Below are positions 44,822 through 52,434 of a DNA stretch of 64,000 nucleotides, one piece after another. The notes under the pieces were generated by a model. The model ran no database searches. It saw only the letters and a list, made by a program, of their open reading frames with translations, and was not told where the DNA came from. The stretch covers positions 93,005 through 157,004 of the forward strand of contig NZ_BAWM01000013.1 in NCBI RefSeq assembly GCF_000759675.1, read 5' to 3'. Numbering within the stretch: position 1 is the stretch's first letter; every line of letters begins with the position of its first letter. Origin of the DNA: Neobacillus niacini (GTDB lineage: Bacteria; Bacillota; Bacilli; Bacillales; Cytobacillaceae). The translations under genes were made by a program, and so were the position numbers.

Positions 44822-44959
44822 GTTACAGATAATCAAATCATAATATTAGACACCAGATACCAAAGATAATAATATTAAGTAAGAGTGTTTGTTTTCTAGA
44901 TAAACTAGCTAATTAGATGAGCAATCAGAGATTTGAAAAAAGACTAGGGGTGTAGAGAA

Positions 44960-45421
44960 ATGGATGATCGTTTTTTTCGAAATGCAATGGGGAAATTCGC
45001 AACGGGGATTACCGTTGTGTCAACTGAAGTAGATGGTGAAGCACATGGGATGACAGCGAATGCCTTCGTATCTGTCTCTTTAAATCCTAAACTAATTCTT
45101 GTATCGATCGATAAAAGAGCAAGAATGCTACCTCTTATTCAACAATCTAAAAAATTTGCAGTTAGCTTCTTATCTGCTGATCAACAAACAGAATCCATGC
45201 GTTTCGCAGGGCAACTAAAGGAGGAAACTCCTTATAGCTTTGAGCAATTTGGAGATTTACCAGTTATCCAGGGTGCACTTGCGAACCTGACCTGTAATCT
45301 TAATAACGAGGTTGAGGCAGGAGATCACGTTTTATTTATTGGTGAGGTTACCGACCTAAAGGTGAACGAAGGGGATCCATTGTTATATTTCGGTGGACAA
45401 TACCGCAAATTAGTAGAATAA
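44960..45421 (+). CDS. Flavin reductase-like, FMN-binding protein
   Basis: 153 residues; ATG with AGGGGTGTAG SD. The flavin-reductase fold is recognisable: FRNAMGKFATGITVVSTEVDGEAHGMTANAFVSVSLNPKLILVSIDKRA, then FAVSFLSADQQ and LVEVT-type strands. Likely NAD(P)H:FMN oxidoreductase or the reductase half of a two-component monooxygenase; no partner oxygenase is next to it. Confidence 0.88.
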   Translation: MDDRFFRNAMGKFATGITVVSTEVDGEAHGMTANAFVSVSLNPKLILVSIDKRARMLPLIQQSKKFAVSFLSADQQTESMRFAGQLKEETPYSFEQFGDLPVIQGALANLTCNLNNEVEAGDHVLFIGEVTDLKVNEGDPLLYFGGQYRKLVE

Positions 45422-45430
45422 CTTACTTCG

Positions 45431-45460
45431 AGAAAGCTGTTACATGGCAGCTTTTTCTTA
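45431..45460 (+). terminator. Terminator after the flavin reductase
   Basis: Stem AAAGCTG / CAGCTTT with 8-base loop, then T-rich. Confidence 0.82.
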
Positions 45461-45508
45461 TTGTACTTCTAGTTTAGTATTGTACAATAAGAACAGGAGG
45501 GATAGACC

Positions 45509-45739
45509 TTGTTTAAAAAATTAAGGATTACATTAGGAATTGTTGTTTTATTATTAGCAGGATATGGATTACTAACGAAAAACTTTGTGGCACAGCCCAT
45601 TATGATGTTGAGTTTAAGTGCCTTTATTTTAGTTGGCGGTTTAGATGAGCTTAAACAAGGAAAAAAACGCCGTGGATATATAAGTATCTTTCTATCAATA
45701 TTTGTTTTGGTCATAGTTGTACAGACCTTCATAATGTAA
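45509..45739 (+). CDS. DUF3953 small membrane protein
   Basis: 76 residues from the TTG at 45509 (CAGGAGGG SD). Two hydrophobic segments (residues 6-24 and 28-45) then a basic turn and a third segment; the LSAFILVGGLDELKQGKKRRG block matches DUF3953 proteins of Bacilli. Function unknown. Single gene. Confidence 0.75.
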   Translation: MFKKLRITLGIVVLLLAGYGLLTKNFVAQPIMMLSLSAFILVGGLDELKQGKKRRGYISIFLSIFVLVIVVQTFIM

Positions 45740-45850
45740 GTAGAGAAAGGAGAAATCTATTGATTTCTCCTTTTAACTATTTCCCAACTTACCTATAGCA
45801 AACAATATATTGATTAATGTATTTTAGATGGCTTTTTCGTTCCTTTACAA

Positions 45851-46762
45851 CTAGCGTTTTACTACAGATAATATAAAAATAGTTGCAATAATAGAAAAGG
45901 ATCCCACCCATTCAATTGGACTAAAGGGAACATGAAGCCAAGCAACAGCCAGAAATGCGGCTGAAAGTGGTTCAATACAGGCTAAGAGGCTAGCTTCCGA
46001 CGCTTTTATGTATTTCAGGCTTTCCATAAAACACAAGAATGCCAGTAATGTCCCAACAATAACAACAAACACAACTGCCAAAAAAGATGTAACTGACCAG
46101 TGACCTTCAATTTTCCAAGGAGGATGGATAAAGCTTAGGCCAATACCTCCGATCATCATTCCCCAGCCAACAGTTAAAACCGTTCCCCATTTTGAAAGCA
46201 GGTTTTCTGGGTAAAGGGTATAGAATGCAAGTGCAAAGGCAGATAAGATTCCCCAGGTAAAGGCAGGACCAGAAACCGATAGAGTATGGATATTTCCTTT
46301 TGTGACAAGCAGAAATGTCCCGCCAAGTGCAAACACAATTGCGATGACCTCATGTTTCACAGGAAATTCCTTGGCACGAAAGCAAAAATATACCGCAATG
46401 ATAACTGGAGCTAAGTATTGCAAAACAGTAGCAGTAGCTGCATTCCCATGCTCTATTGCCATAAAAAAAGTATATTGTACTCCGAGCATACCGAAAATAC
46501 CAAACACAATGAGGCGAAGAACATCCTGTTTATTTTTCCAAATCCTCCATATATTTTGTTTCCCAACTATATGAGCAAAAAGTAGTAAACCCAGACCGGC
46601 CAAAAGTAGTCGTATGACCACAAGCCAGTTTGTGCTGAAGCCTTGTTGATGAAAAAGGTATTGGGCAACTGTTCCCGAAACACCCCATGATGTCGCGGCG
46701 ATTAGTACTAATAAAATTCCCTTTGTCCGTGGGTAAGACAAAGCAGCACCAAGTGTAGTCAA
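45851..46762 (-). CDS. EamA-family (DMT) transporter
   Basis: 303 residues from the TTG at 46762 (GGAGGGG SD); the upstream TTG at 46777 overlaps the SD. Ten helices in two EamA repeats (ATSWGVSGTVAQYLFHQQGFS..., ILSAFALAFYTLYPENLL...). DMT-type metabolite or drug exporter; amino-acid-derived substrates are common for this family but not shown here. It differs from the YdcZ half-size DMT pair at 4-6 kb. Confidence 0.86.
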   Translation of the reverse strand: MTTLGAALSYPRTKGILLVLIAATSWGVSGTVAQYLFHQQGFSTNWLVVIRLLLAGLGLLLFAHIVGKQNIWRIWKNKQDVLRLIVFGIFGMLGVQYTFFMAIEHGNAATATVLQYLAPVIIAVYFCFRAKEFPVKHEVIAIVFALGGTFLLVTKGNIHTLSVSGPAFTWGILSAFALAFYTLYPENLLSKWGTVLTVGWGMMIGGIGLSFIHPPWKIEGHWSVTSFLAVVFVVIVGTLLAFLCFMESLKYIKASEASLLACIEPLSAAFLAVAWLHVPFSPIEWVGSFSIIATIFILSVVKR

Positions 46763-46861
46763 AGAAATCCCCTCCAAAATAAACCATTCTATTAATTTAT
46801 CAGAAATTGAAAAAGTTTAAAAGGAGTATTTGGGAAAACTTGTGTTGTATTTACATTCACG

Positions 46862-46945
46862 GCGAGTAAAATTTTAATTTTCGCGAGTAAATGGCAAAAT
46901 TTCGCGAGTAAAATACAGAAATCCGCGAGTAAATCACGTTCCCAT
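46862..46945. repeat. 21-bp-period array of GCGAGTAAA units
   Basis: Four copies of GCGAGTAAA start at 46862, 46883, 46904 and 46925, exactly 21 bp apart, separated by AT-rich 12-bp segments. It lies in the intergenic region between two minus-strand genes. Confidence 0.8.
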
Positions 46946-46976
46946 TTCAAAACAACTTCTTATGAAACTAGCCTTT

Positions 46977-47015
46977 GGCAAAAAAATCCCTGGTTTCAAT
47001 GGAAACCAGGGATTT
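46977..47015 (-). terminator. Terminator of the esterase gene
   Basis: Stem AAATCCCTGGTTTC / GAAACCAGGGATTT with loop AATG; A run on the left gives a T tract on the minus strand. Confidence 0.88.
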
Positions 47016-47025
47016 GATCATCTAT

Positions 47026-47925
47026 TTAAGCATTTACACTAAGTTTTTGGTTAACAAATTCACCAACTTCATCGATTGCTTGTCTTGCTTCTGGTATTTC
47101 AAATGTATGGAATACATGCCACATATCATTCCAGACTTTAAAGCTGACGTCCACACCTGCAGCACGAGCACGATCCACAAGGCGTTCAGAGTCACTTAAA
47201 AGAATTTCATCATTTCCGACGTGTACCAACATAGGAGGGAGTCCTTCTAAGTCAGCATAAATCGGAGAGACAAGTGGTGTACATGGGTCTAGGTTGCCAA
47301 TATATAAAACCGGAGTGGCACGTGAAGCCTCTGGTTTTAACCATGGGTCCGCCTCAGCTCGTGTTTCCATTGATTCTCCAGTTCCTGCTAAATCTGTCCA
47401 TGGAGAAAGGAGAACTACCAATGCAGGTAGTACATCGCCAGCTTCTTTTAAGGATAGAAGTGTTGATAAGGTTAAGCCGCCGCCAGCAGAGTCACCACCA
47501 ATTATTATTTGTTCAGGTTTAAATCCAGAGGAAATTAACCAGCGGTAGGCTTGAACAGCATCTTCAATGGCTGCTGGAAAAGGATTTTCTGGTGCAAGCC
47601 GATATTCAGGAAGCAAAACCTTAGAACCAGTTGAACGGGACAGCTTTGCCGCTATACCTCGATGCGTGTTACAGTTTCCTAGAATATAAGCACCCCCATG
47701 TAAGTATAGGAACACTCGATTTTCAACAGCATTAGGGGCAGCAATCCATTCTGCTGGAATACCTTTAACTGTGGTTTTCTCTACTTTTATATCCGGGGCA
47801 ATAGGGGTTAAGCTCGATAACATTTCTAATCCTTTTCTCGATGCGTCAAGATCTAAGCCGGCAGGTTGAGATGCAACAAAAGCCTTTAAATATTGTCTTA
47901 CAGCAATACTCTCTTGACTTGGCAT
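47026..47925 (-). CDS. Alpha/beta hydrolase, HSL/esterase family
   Basis: 299 residues. Oxyanion HGGAY block (YLHGGAYILGNC), nucleophile GDSAGGG near residue 165, and acid and His in SDSERLVD and WHVFHTFE near the C-terminus. Fits family IV bacterial esterases (hormone-sensitive-lipase-like). Cytoplasmic; acts on short-chain esters, exact substrate unknown. SD AGGAGGA precedes the ATG. Confidence 0.88.
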   Translation of the reverse strand: MPSQESIAVRQYLKAFVASQPAGLDLDASRKGLEMLSSLTPIAPDIKVEKTTVKGIPAEWIAAPNAVENRVFLYLHGGAYILGNCNTHRGIAAKLSRSTGSKVLLPEYRLAPENPFPAAIEDAVQAYRWLISSGFKPEQIIIGGDSAGGGLTLSTLLSLKEAGDVLPALVVLLSPWTDLAGTGESMETRAEADPWLKPEASRATPVLYIGNLDPCTPLVSPIYADLEGLPPMLVHVGNDEILLSDSERLVDRARAAGVDVSFKVWNDMWHVFHTFEIPEARQAIDEVGEFVNQKLSVNA

Positions 47926-48023
47926 TTCATTTTCCTCCTAGTAAAATATTATTTTTACATATTAATAGTTCGCTATCATTTGAGGAATCCCTCCAATATT
48001 TAGCAATTTTTGAAAAAGAAAAA

Positions 48024-48052
48024 GCCATTAGACGGATATAAAGTCTAATGAC
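48024..48052 (-). terminator. Terminator of the coiled-coil gene
   Basis: Stem CATTAGAC / GTCTAATG with T-rich minus-strand tail. Confidence 0.75.
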
Positions 48053-48060
48053 TCTTTCTA

Positions 48061-48513
48061 TTATCTTGGAGTTAACGTTTTTACAGAAATGGCAGGGGAA
48101 TAGGAGGTAACAATACAGCCTTCTAAATTCTTCTCATCTAACAATCCTAGTTGGAGTGCGGATTTTATTTTGGCATCATCTGGCTTTTTTACCATCTGGA
48201 CGAGATCGTTCATTTGTAATTCCTCTAACCTTTTCACCGTTACTTCCTCATTATATTTTTCAATTTTCCTCATTTGACGCTGCAACTTATAACCATTTAT
48301 CGTGACTTCGGCCTTATTATTAGGACCGACCAATTTATTAAAATAATCATGAAAAGTGTCCTTTAATTGATTCATTTCCAATTCAATTTCTTTTTTCTTT
48401 TTATTAAGCTCATAATATTTAACCAGCATCTCATCTGTTACGAAGGAATCATTCTGTTTAGCCAAGATCCTCTCCTCCTCATCGAACGTATATTCTATTG
48501 TATTATCTTCCAT
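48061..48513 (-). CDS. Uncharacterised coiled-coil protein (150 aa)
   Basis: 150 residues; SD near GGGAGA. Central charged coiled-coil (YYELNKKKKEIELEMNQLKDTFHDYFNKLV) then NNKAEVTINGYKLQRQMRKIEKYN. Looks like a soluble adaptor or scaffold. Faintly like phage-type recombination helper proteins, but there are no other phage genes, so I do not name a family. Confidence 0.5.
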   Translation of the reverse strand: MEDNTIEYTFDEEERILAKQNDSFVTDEMLVKYYELNKKKKEIELEMNQLKDTFHDYFNKLVGPNNKAEVTINGYKLQRQMRKIEKYNEEVTVKRLEELQMNDLVQMVKKPDDAKIKSALQLGLLDEKNLEGCIVTSYSPAISVKTLTPR

Positions 48514-49011
48514 TGGGAGATAGTACGATTAACCTTCTACAAAATATTTATAATTGGCAATTTTGACATTTTGATAATGTATGATTCAAAATTTTTCTTT
48601 TACCAAATTTCGCGGAGCATATTGTACTAAAAATATTTATGAACAAAAGAGGAATTAACTTAATTATGAGCGAAATACTATGAAGTTGTTGGAAATTTAT
48701 AAAAATTATTGTTTCTTCGAATCAATAATAGAGTGAATATTTCTTGTACGTTAGAAATATGATGTTTTTAGGTATTTGAAGTGAAACCGTGTTTATGTAT
48801 TCAACATTAAATCGAACGCTATACAACTAAGAAGTCATTATAGTCATGGAAAAAGAGGGACTACCTTATGAGTCATGTATAGGAATATTTGTGAATTTCT
48901 GGAAATAAGATGAAGGTAGGATTTGCCCATTTTATATATGTTTCTTTACATAGGATATTCGACTCCAATATTATGGGTAATGCTATAAAATATTGAATAG
49001 AGGTGTTAGGG
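48514..49011. other. Intergenic region before the cytochrome c gene
   Basis: About 500 bp, AT-rich. A plausible cytochrome promoter is TTTACA (48945-48950), 18-bp spacer, TATTAT (48969-48974). A 20-codon frame near 48846 is possible but unsupported. No repeat. Confidence 0.4.
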
Positions 49012-49410
49012 TTGAAGAAGTTTATGAATATTGTATTTTTTATAGTACTGCTAGGGCTATTGGCTGCTTGCGGTAATGATGAACAGACTGCGAGTGACGA
49101 ACCGGAAACAGAAGAAACTGCTGACAGTGAAGATTCAGGCGGGAACGAAGACTCTGATACTTCAGGAGATTCAACATCAACATCTCTAGCAGGGAATGAA
49201 GTTTTCCAAAAAAGCTGCATCACATGCCACAGTTCTGGCGACATTACTGGAGGTCAAGCGAAGCTTGATGGTGCAAAAATTCAAGCAGACTTTAAAACAA
49301 AAGAGGATCTTTTAGCTTTTGTTGAAAAGAATATGCCGAAAAGCGCTCCTGCTTCTTTATCGAGTGCAGAGTATCAAGCAGTAGTAGACTATTTATGGGA
49401 TCAGAAATAA
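49012..49410 (+). CDS. cccB: Lipoprotein cytochrome c-551 (CccB-like)
   Basis: 132 residues from the TTG at 49012 (GAGGTG SD). Lipobox LLAAC with Cys20, then an acidic Glu/Asp/Ser-rich linker. The heme motif CITCH lies near residue 68, with a C-terminal Met ligand candidate in KNMPKSAP. This is the CccB arrangement: a membrane-anchored c-type cytochrome carrying electrons on the outer face. The family is clear; the exact partner oxidase is not. Confidence 0.88.
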   Translation: MKKFMNIVFFIVLLGLLAACGNDEQTASDEPETEETADSEDSGGNEDSDTSGDSTSTSLAGNEVFQKSCITCHSSGDITGGQAKLDGAKIQADFKTKEDLLAFVEKNMPKSAPASLSSAEYQAVVDYLWDQK

Positions 49411-49423
49411 ATAGATTACAAGT

Positions 49424-49460
49424 AAAGGTATTGGTTCATAGCAGAACCAATACCTTTTTG
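49424..49460 (+). terminator. Terminator after the cytochrome gene
   Basis: Stem AAAGGTATTGGTTC / GAACCAATACCTTT and T tract. Confidence 0.9.
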
Positions 49461-49525
49461 AATTGAGAAGTTATAATTGAGCAGACTAGTAAAAAAGATA
49501 CTTTATTTTATTGGATGGGATTTCA

Positions 49526-49639
49526 ATGCACCTAATATTTGAATTAATTGTTAGTTTCATTGTTGAAGTTCTTTTTCATGGTATTATTCGATGGGTGGGG
49601 AAGTTTTTCCTCTGTATAGGTAGGGTGTTTAAAAAATAG
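49526..49639 (+). CDS. Possible small hydrophobic protein (37 aa)
   Basis: ATG at 49526 after GGATGGGA. One long hydrophobic stretch (LIFELIVSFIVEVLFHGIIRWVGKFFLCI) with a Lys/Arg tail, like other single-span Bacillus micropeptides. It ends just before rraA on the other strand. Support is an SD and composition only. Confidence 0.4.
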   Translation: MHLIFELIVSFIVEVLFHGIIRWVGKFFLCIGRVFKK

Positions 49640-49642
49640 GTC

Positions 49643-50260
49643 TTATTTGGATAATAGTTGGTCTAGATGTTTCCGTATCGCATCAGGATTTCCGGAAATA
49701 CTTGCTTCTCTGAGTCCGTCTTTTTTCAATTTCTCTAAGGATATAGCCAAAATCTCATTCTCCAATGCTCGTGGAATTACCACCACTCCGTCGGCGTCTC
49801 CAACAATAATATCCCCAGGATTTACAGGAACACCACCACACGAAATCGGCACATTCACGTCACCGACTCCTGCTTTACCGCTTGCTGCAACTGTCGTTCC
49901 TCGGGAGAAAACAGGGAAGTTCAACGCTTTAATTCCAACAATATCACGAATCACTCCGTCAACAACAAGACCACCGATACCCAATGTTTGGGCCATGCCC
50001 ACAACAAAATCACCGGCAATGGCCCTGTATTGGTCACCTTTCGCATCGACAACTACTATATCACCTGGATTTGCATCACGAATAGCTTGTAGGACTGAAA
50101 GATTATCACCAACTGGAATTTTCACTGTGAAAGCTCGCCCAGCGAGTTTGTAATTTTCCTTTAGCGGTTTAATAGCCGGATGAAAATTATTTAAACCATC
50201 CATTGCGTCAGAAATGCAGGTAGTTGGAATTGCAAGAAATTCCTTAACAATTTTTTCCAT
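49643..50260 (-). CDS. RraA-family protein (4-hydroxy-4-methyl-2-oxoglutarate aldolase-like)
   Basis: 205 residues; SD GGAGGGTGA. RraA fold: DAMDGLNNFHPAIKPL, VVDAKGDQYRAIAGDFVVGMAQTLGIGGLVVDGVIRD, and GDIIVGDADGVVVIPR. The GGxxxDGxxRD and GDxDGVVVIP blocks are the family marks. Some members are RNase E inhibitors and others are class II aldolases; this Gram-positive copy is more likely an aldolase-type enzyme. Confidence 0.88.
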   Translation of the reverse strand: MEKIVKEFLAIPTTCISDAMDGLNNFHPAIKPLKENYKLAGRAFTVKIPVGDNLSVLQAIRDANPGDIVVVDAKGDQYRAIAGDFVVGMAQTLGIGGLVVDGVIRDIVGIKALNFPVFSRGTTVAASGKAGVGDVNVPISCGGVPVNPGDIIVGDADGVVVIPRALENEILAISLEKLKKDGLREASISGNPDAIRKHLDQLLSK

Positions 50261-50360
50261 TTAAGTCACCCTCCAAATTTAATTCATTCTCTCTTTATTA
50301 TACATGTTGTCTTAAAGGGAAAAATTCATCATTTTATCGGAATTTGGACAATTAATATAA

Positions 50361-50392
50361 AAGCTTGGAGAGTTATTCTCCAAGCTCTTTCT
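50361..50392. terminator. Hairpin terminator
   Basis: Stem AGCTTGGAGA / TCTCCAAGCT with a 5-base loop; T-rich right side. Confidence 0.7.
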
Positions 50393-50407
50393 AATCTCGA
50401 AATTTCG

Positions 50408-50629
50408 CTAGTTATCCATTTGCTTTAAGTAGCACAATTCATTAATATAATTTTTTAATGAGAGGTATACGGCAATATAATGATCAAGTTTTTCGCTAAT
50501 CAAAATAGTTTGTTCATTGCATAAACCTTTGCTTAGGCCTATTGATATCATTTCTTCTCTTAATATCTCTATTTGATTTTTCAGTTCATAAAGACATTGA
50601 TTTATTGGATTCGTATTATCACTTCCAAT
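50408..50629 (-). CDS. Spo0E-like aspartyl-phosphate phosphatase, start codon unclear
   Basis: The open frame from 50629 to the TAG at 50408 encodes ELKNQIEILREEMISIGLSK followed by LISEKLDHYIAVY. The paired helices and the SEKLD signature are typical of Spo0E/YnzD/YisI proteins, which dephosphorylate Spo0A~P. No ATG, GTG or TTG precedes the conserved region: the only upstream choices in frame are an ATT at 50629 right after a stop codon, or ACG at 50614 behind GGAAGTG. An ATG at 50551 lies inside the domain. Either translation starts at a non-standard codon or the gene is damaged. Confidence 0.6.
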   Translation of the reverse strand: MGSDNTNPINQCLYELKNQIEILREEMISIGLSKGLCNEQTILISEKLDHYIAVYLSLKNYINELCYLKQMDN

Positions 50630-50797
50630 TTAAATATTATTATACATATAATGGTATTGGTGTTAAATATATGATATATCCTTAGTATATTGAATTTGTC
50701 CTAGTTAGTCAGTGAAACTTCTCACATATTATAGGGATTTTATAACGATTGTTATAGACTTTCGATATATAGTATTTTAAATTTGGAGTTGACGATT
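50630..50797. other. Divergent intergenic region
   Basis: About 170 bp, AT-rich, between the Spo0E-like frame and the methyltransferase. No repeat or motif stands out. Confidence 0.3.
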
Positions 50798-51394
50798 TTG
50801 AGTAGTACATTTCCAAAATGGTATGATTTTTTTATGGGTCCTTTGGAACAGAGGAAGTTCAAGATGATTCGTAAAAAGTTGCTGCAAAGCGCGACGGGGA
50901 AGGTGCTTGAACTTGGATCAGGGACAGGGGTTAATTTTCCTTTGTATAGGAATGTTGATCATGTAATCGCCGTCGAGCCGAGTCATCATATGATCAACCA
51001 ATCTGTATCAAAACAAAAATTAGCAGTAGTACCGATTGAAATGGTTAACGCGAGTGCAGAAAGACTTCCGTTTGAAGATCATACATTTGATACAGTGGTG
51101 GCAACACTGGTTTTTTGTACGATACCAAATGTCGAAGAGGCTATTAAGGAGTTAAAAAGAGTATGTAAACCCAACGGAAAAATACTATTATTTGAACACG
51201 TGAAAATGGAAAATACCGTGCTTAGCAAAATGCAGGAAGGTCTAACACCTTTATGGAAAAAAATTTGTGATGGCTGCTGTTTGAATAGGGAGACATTACA
51301 GAAGTTTTCAAATCAGGGATTAAAGATAGAAAGAGTAGAACAATTTTACAAAGATCTCTTTATCGTAGCAGAATTAAGAAATAGGAAGGAGTAA
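50798..51394 (+). CDS. Class I SAM-dependent methyltransferase
   Basis: 198 residues from the TTG at 50798; TTG codons at 50783 and 50789 fall at the SD (GGAG). SAM motif I is VLELGSGTGVNFPLY, motif II-like AVEPSHHMI, and the later motif is FDTVVATLVFCTIPNVEEAIKELKRVCKPNGKILLFEH. UbiE/Methyltransf_11 type. Substrate unknown. A repeat array follows directly. Confidence 0.87.
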   Translation: MSSTFPKWYDFFMGPLEQRKFKMIRKKLLQSATGKVLELGSGTGVNFPLYRNVDHVIAVEPSHHMINQSVSKQKLAVVPIEMVNASAERLPFEDHTFDTVVATLVFCTIPNVEEAIKELKRVCKPNGKILLFEHVKMENTVLSKMQEGLTPLWKKICDGCCLNRETLQKFSNQGLKIERVEQFYKDLFIVAELRNRKE

Positions 51395-51434
51395 GTCCCT
51401 TTGATTGCCGCAAGTTAGCTTTTTTCAAGTTGAA

Positions 51435-51661
51435 GGGAATCATTAACACTACTTGATTCCCCTAAGTGTGCCTTTTCCATGTTAAAGGGAACCAAAGACA
51501 CCTTTTGATTCCCATGAGTGAGCATTTTACCCGTTGAAGGAAACCAAAGACACCTTTTGATTCCCGCAAGGAAGCATTTTTCCTATTGAAGGGAATCAAA
51601 GACACCTTTTGATTCCCCTAAGTGAGCATTTTACCCGTTGAAGGGAATCAAAAGGAATTTA
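51435..51661. repeat. 52-bp-period array of GGGAATCAAA/TTTGATTCCC inverted repeats
   Basis: Four full units start at 51435, 51487, 51539 and 51591 (each 52 bp apart), plus a partial fifth at 51643. The best unit, 51591-51617, is a perfect 27-bp inverted repeat (10-base arms, 7-base loop), followed by a 25-bp spacer. Located between the methyltransferase and treR. Confidence 0.88.
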
Positions 51662-51705
51662 CCAGCTTATGTATCGAAAAAACCTCAAATCGCTTTGAGT
51701 TTTTT

Positions 51706-52422
51706 TTAGTGTGTTCTCCGTGCAAAGTCGACAAATCTGAATTTGTCAGGACGGTGTCGGGATTCCGTATATTGAAATAGGCTGGCATCCTCTAAATATA
51801 CATAGTTCTTGATGACGACAATATTATGAAACCCTTCTAAGTCTAGAAATGAACGGTCTTCTACAGTTGGTTCTTCGACGACTATTTCCTTTTTTGCAAA
51901 GCTAATCTTCAGGTCTAACTCATTTTCCAGGTAGGCATAAATAGAATTCGCACAAATTTCCTCCGTGATGGAAGGGACGAATTTGGCGGCAAGATAATCT
52001 TTATCAAGAATAATTTTCTTGCCGCCAATTTCCCGCGTTCTAACAATCTTCCACACTTGGTCTTTCCCTGATAGCTGAAGCTGTTGCTTAATATGGGCAT
52101 CCGGCTTAATAATTAATGATAATTCATTGACAATCGTCCTTGGCTTTTTTTCCATTTTATCGGCGAGCTCTTTAAAGCTAACCAAGCCCGAAACCGGAAA
52201 ATCGAATTTATTAATATCAATGACAATCGAACCTTTGCCCCTTACTTTTTGGATATAACCATTTTGCGCAAGCAGGTTTAAGGCTTTTCTAATTGTTTCT
52301 CTTGACGTTTCGTACTGTTCCTTCAGTTCATTTTCAGAAGGGAGAAGGGTGTTCGGCGGGATTTCTCCGCTTTTAATCTGATCCACAATCGTATTAAAGA
52401 TAATTTGATACTTGTTTGTCAT
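51706..52422 (-). CDS. treR: Trehalose operon repressor (GntR family)
   Basis: 238 residues; winged HTH YQIIFNTIVDQIKSGEIPPNTLLPSENELKEQYETSRETIRKALNLLAQNGYIQKVRGKGSIV (residues 5-67), then a UTRA effector domain. Trehalose-6-phosphate is the inducer in B. subtilis. It lies 12 bp after the treA stop in the same operon. Its likely operators, palindromes around TTGTATATACAA, lie upstream of treP. Confidence 0.92.
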   Translation of the reverse strand: MTNKYQIIFNTIVDQIKSGEIPPNTLLPSENELKEQYETSRETIRKALNLLAQNGYIQKVRGKGSIVIDINKFDFPVSGLVSFKELADKMEKKPRTIVNELSLIIKPDAHIKQQLQLSGKDQVWKIVRTREIGGKKIILDKDYLAAKFVPSITEEICANSIYAYLENELDLKISFAKKEIVVEEPTVEDRSFLDLEGFHNIVVIKNYVYLEDASLFQYTESRHRPDKFRFVDFARRTH

Positions 52423-52434
52423 AAAAATCTCCCA

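Noticed and set aside
51435..51661. CRISPR array
   Set aside because: Units recur every 52 bp, but the 25-bp spacers are nearly identical to one another, and no cas genes are present.
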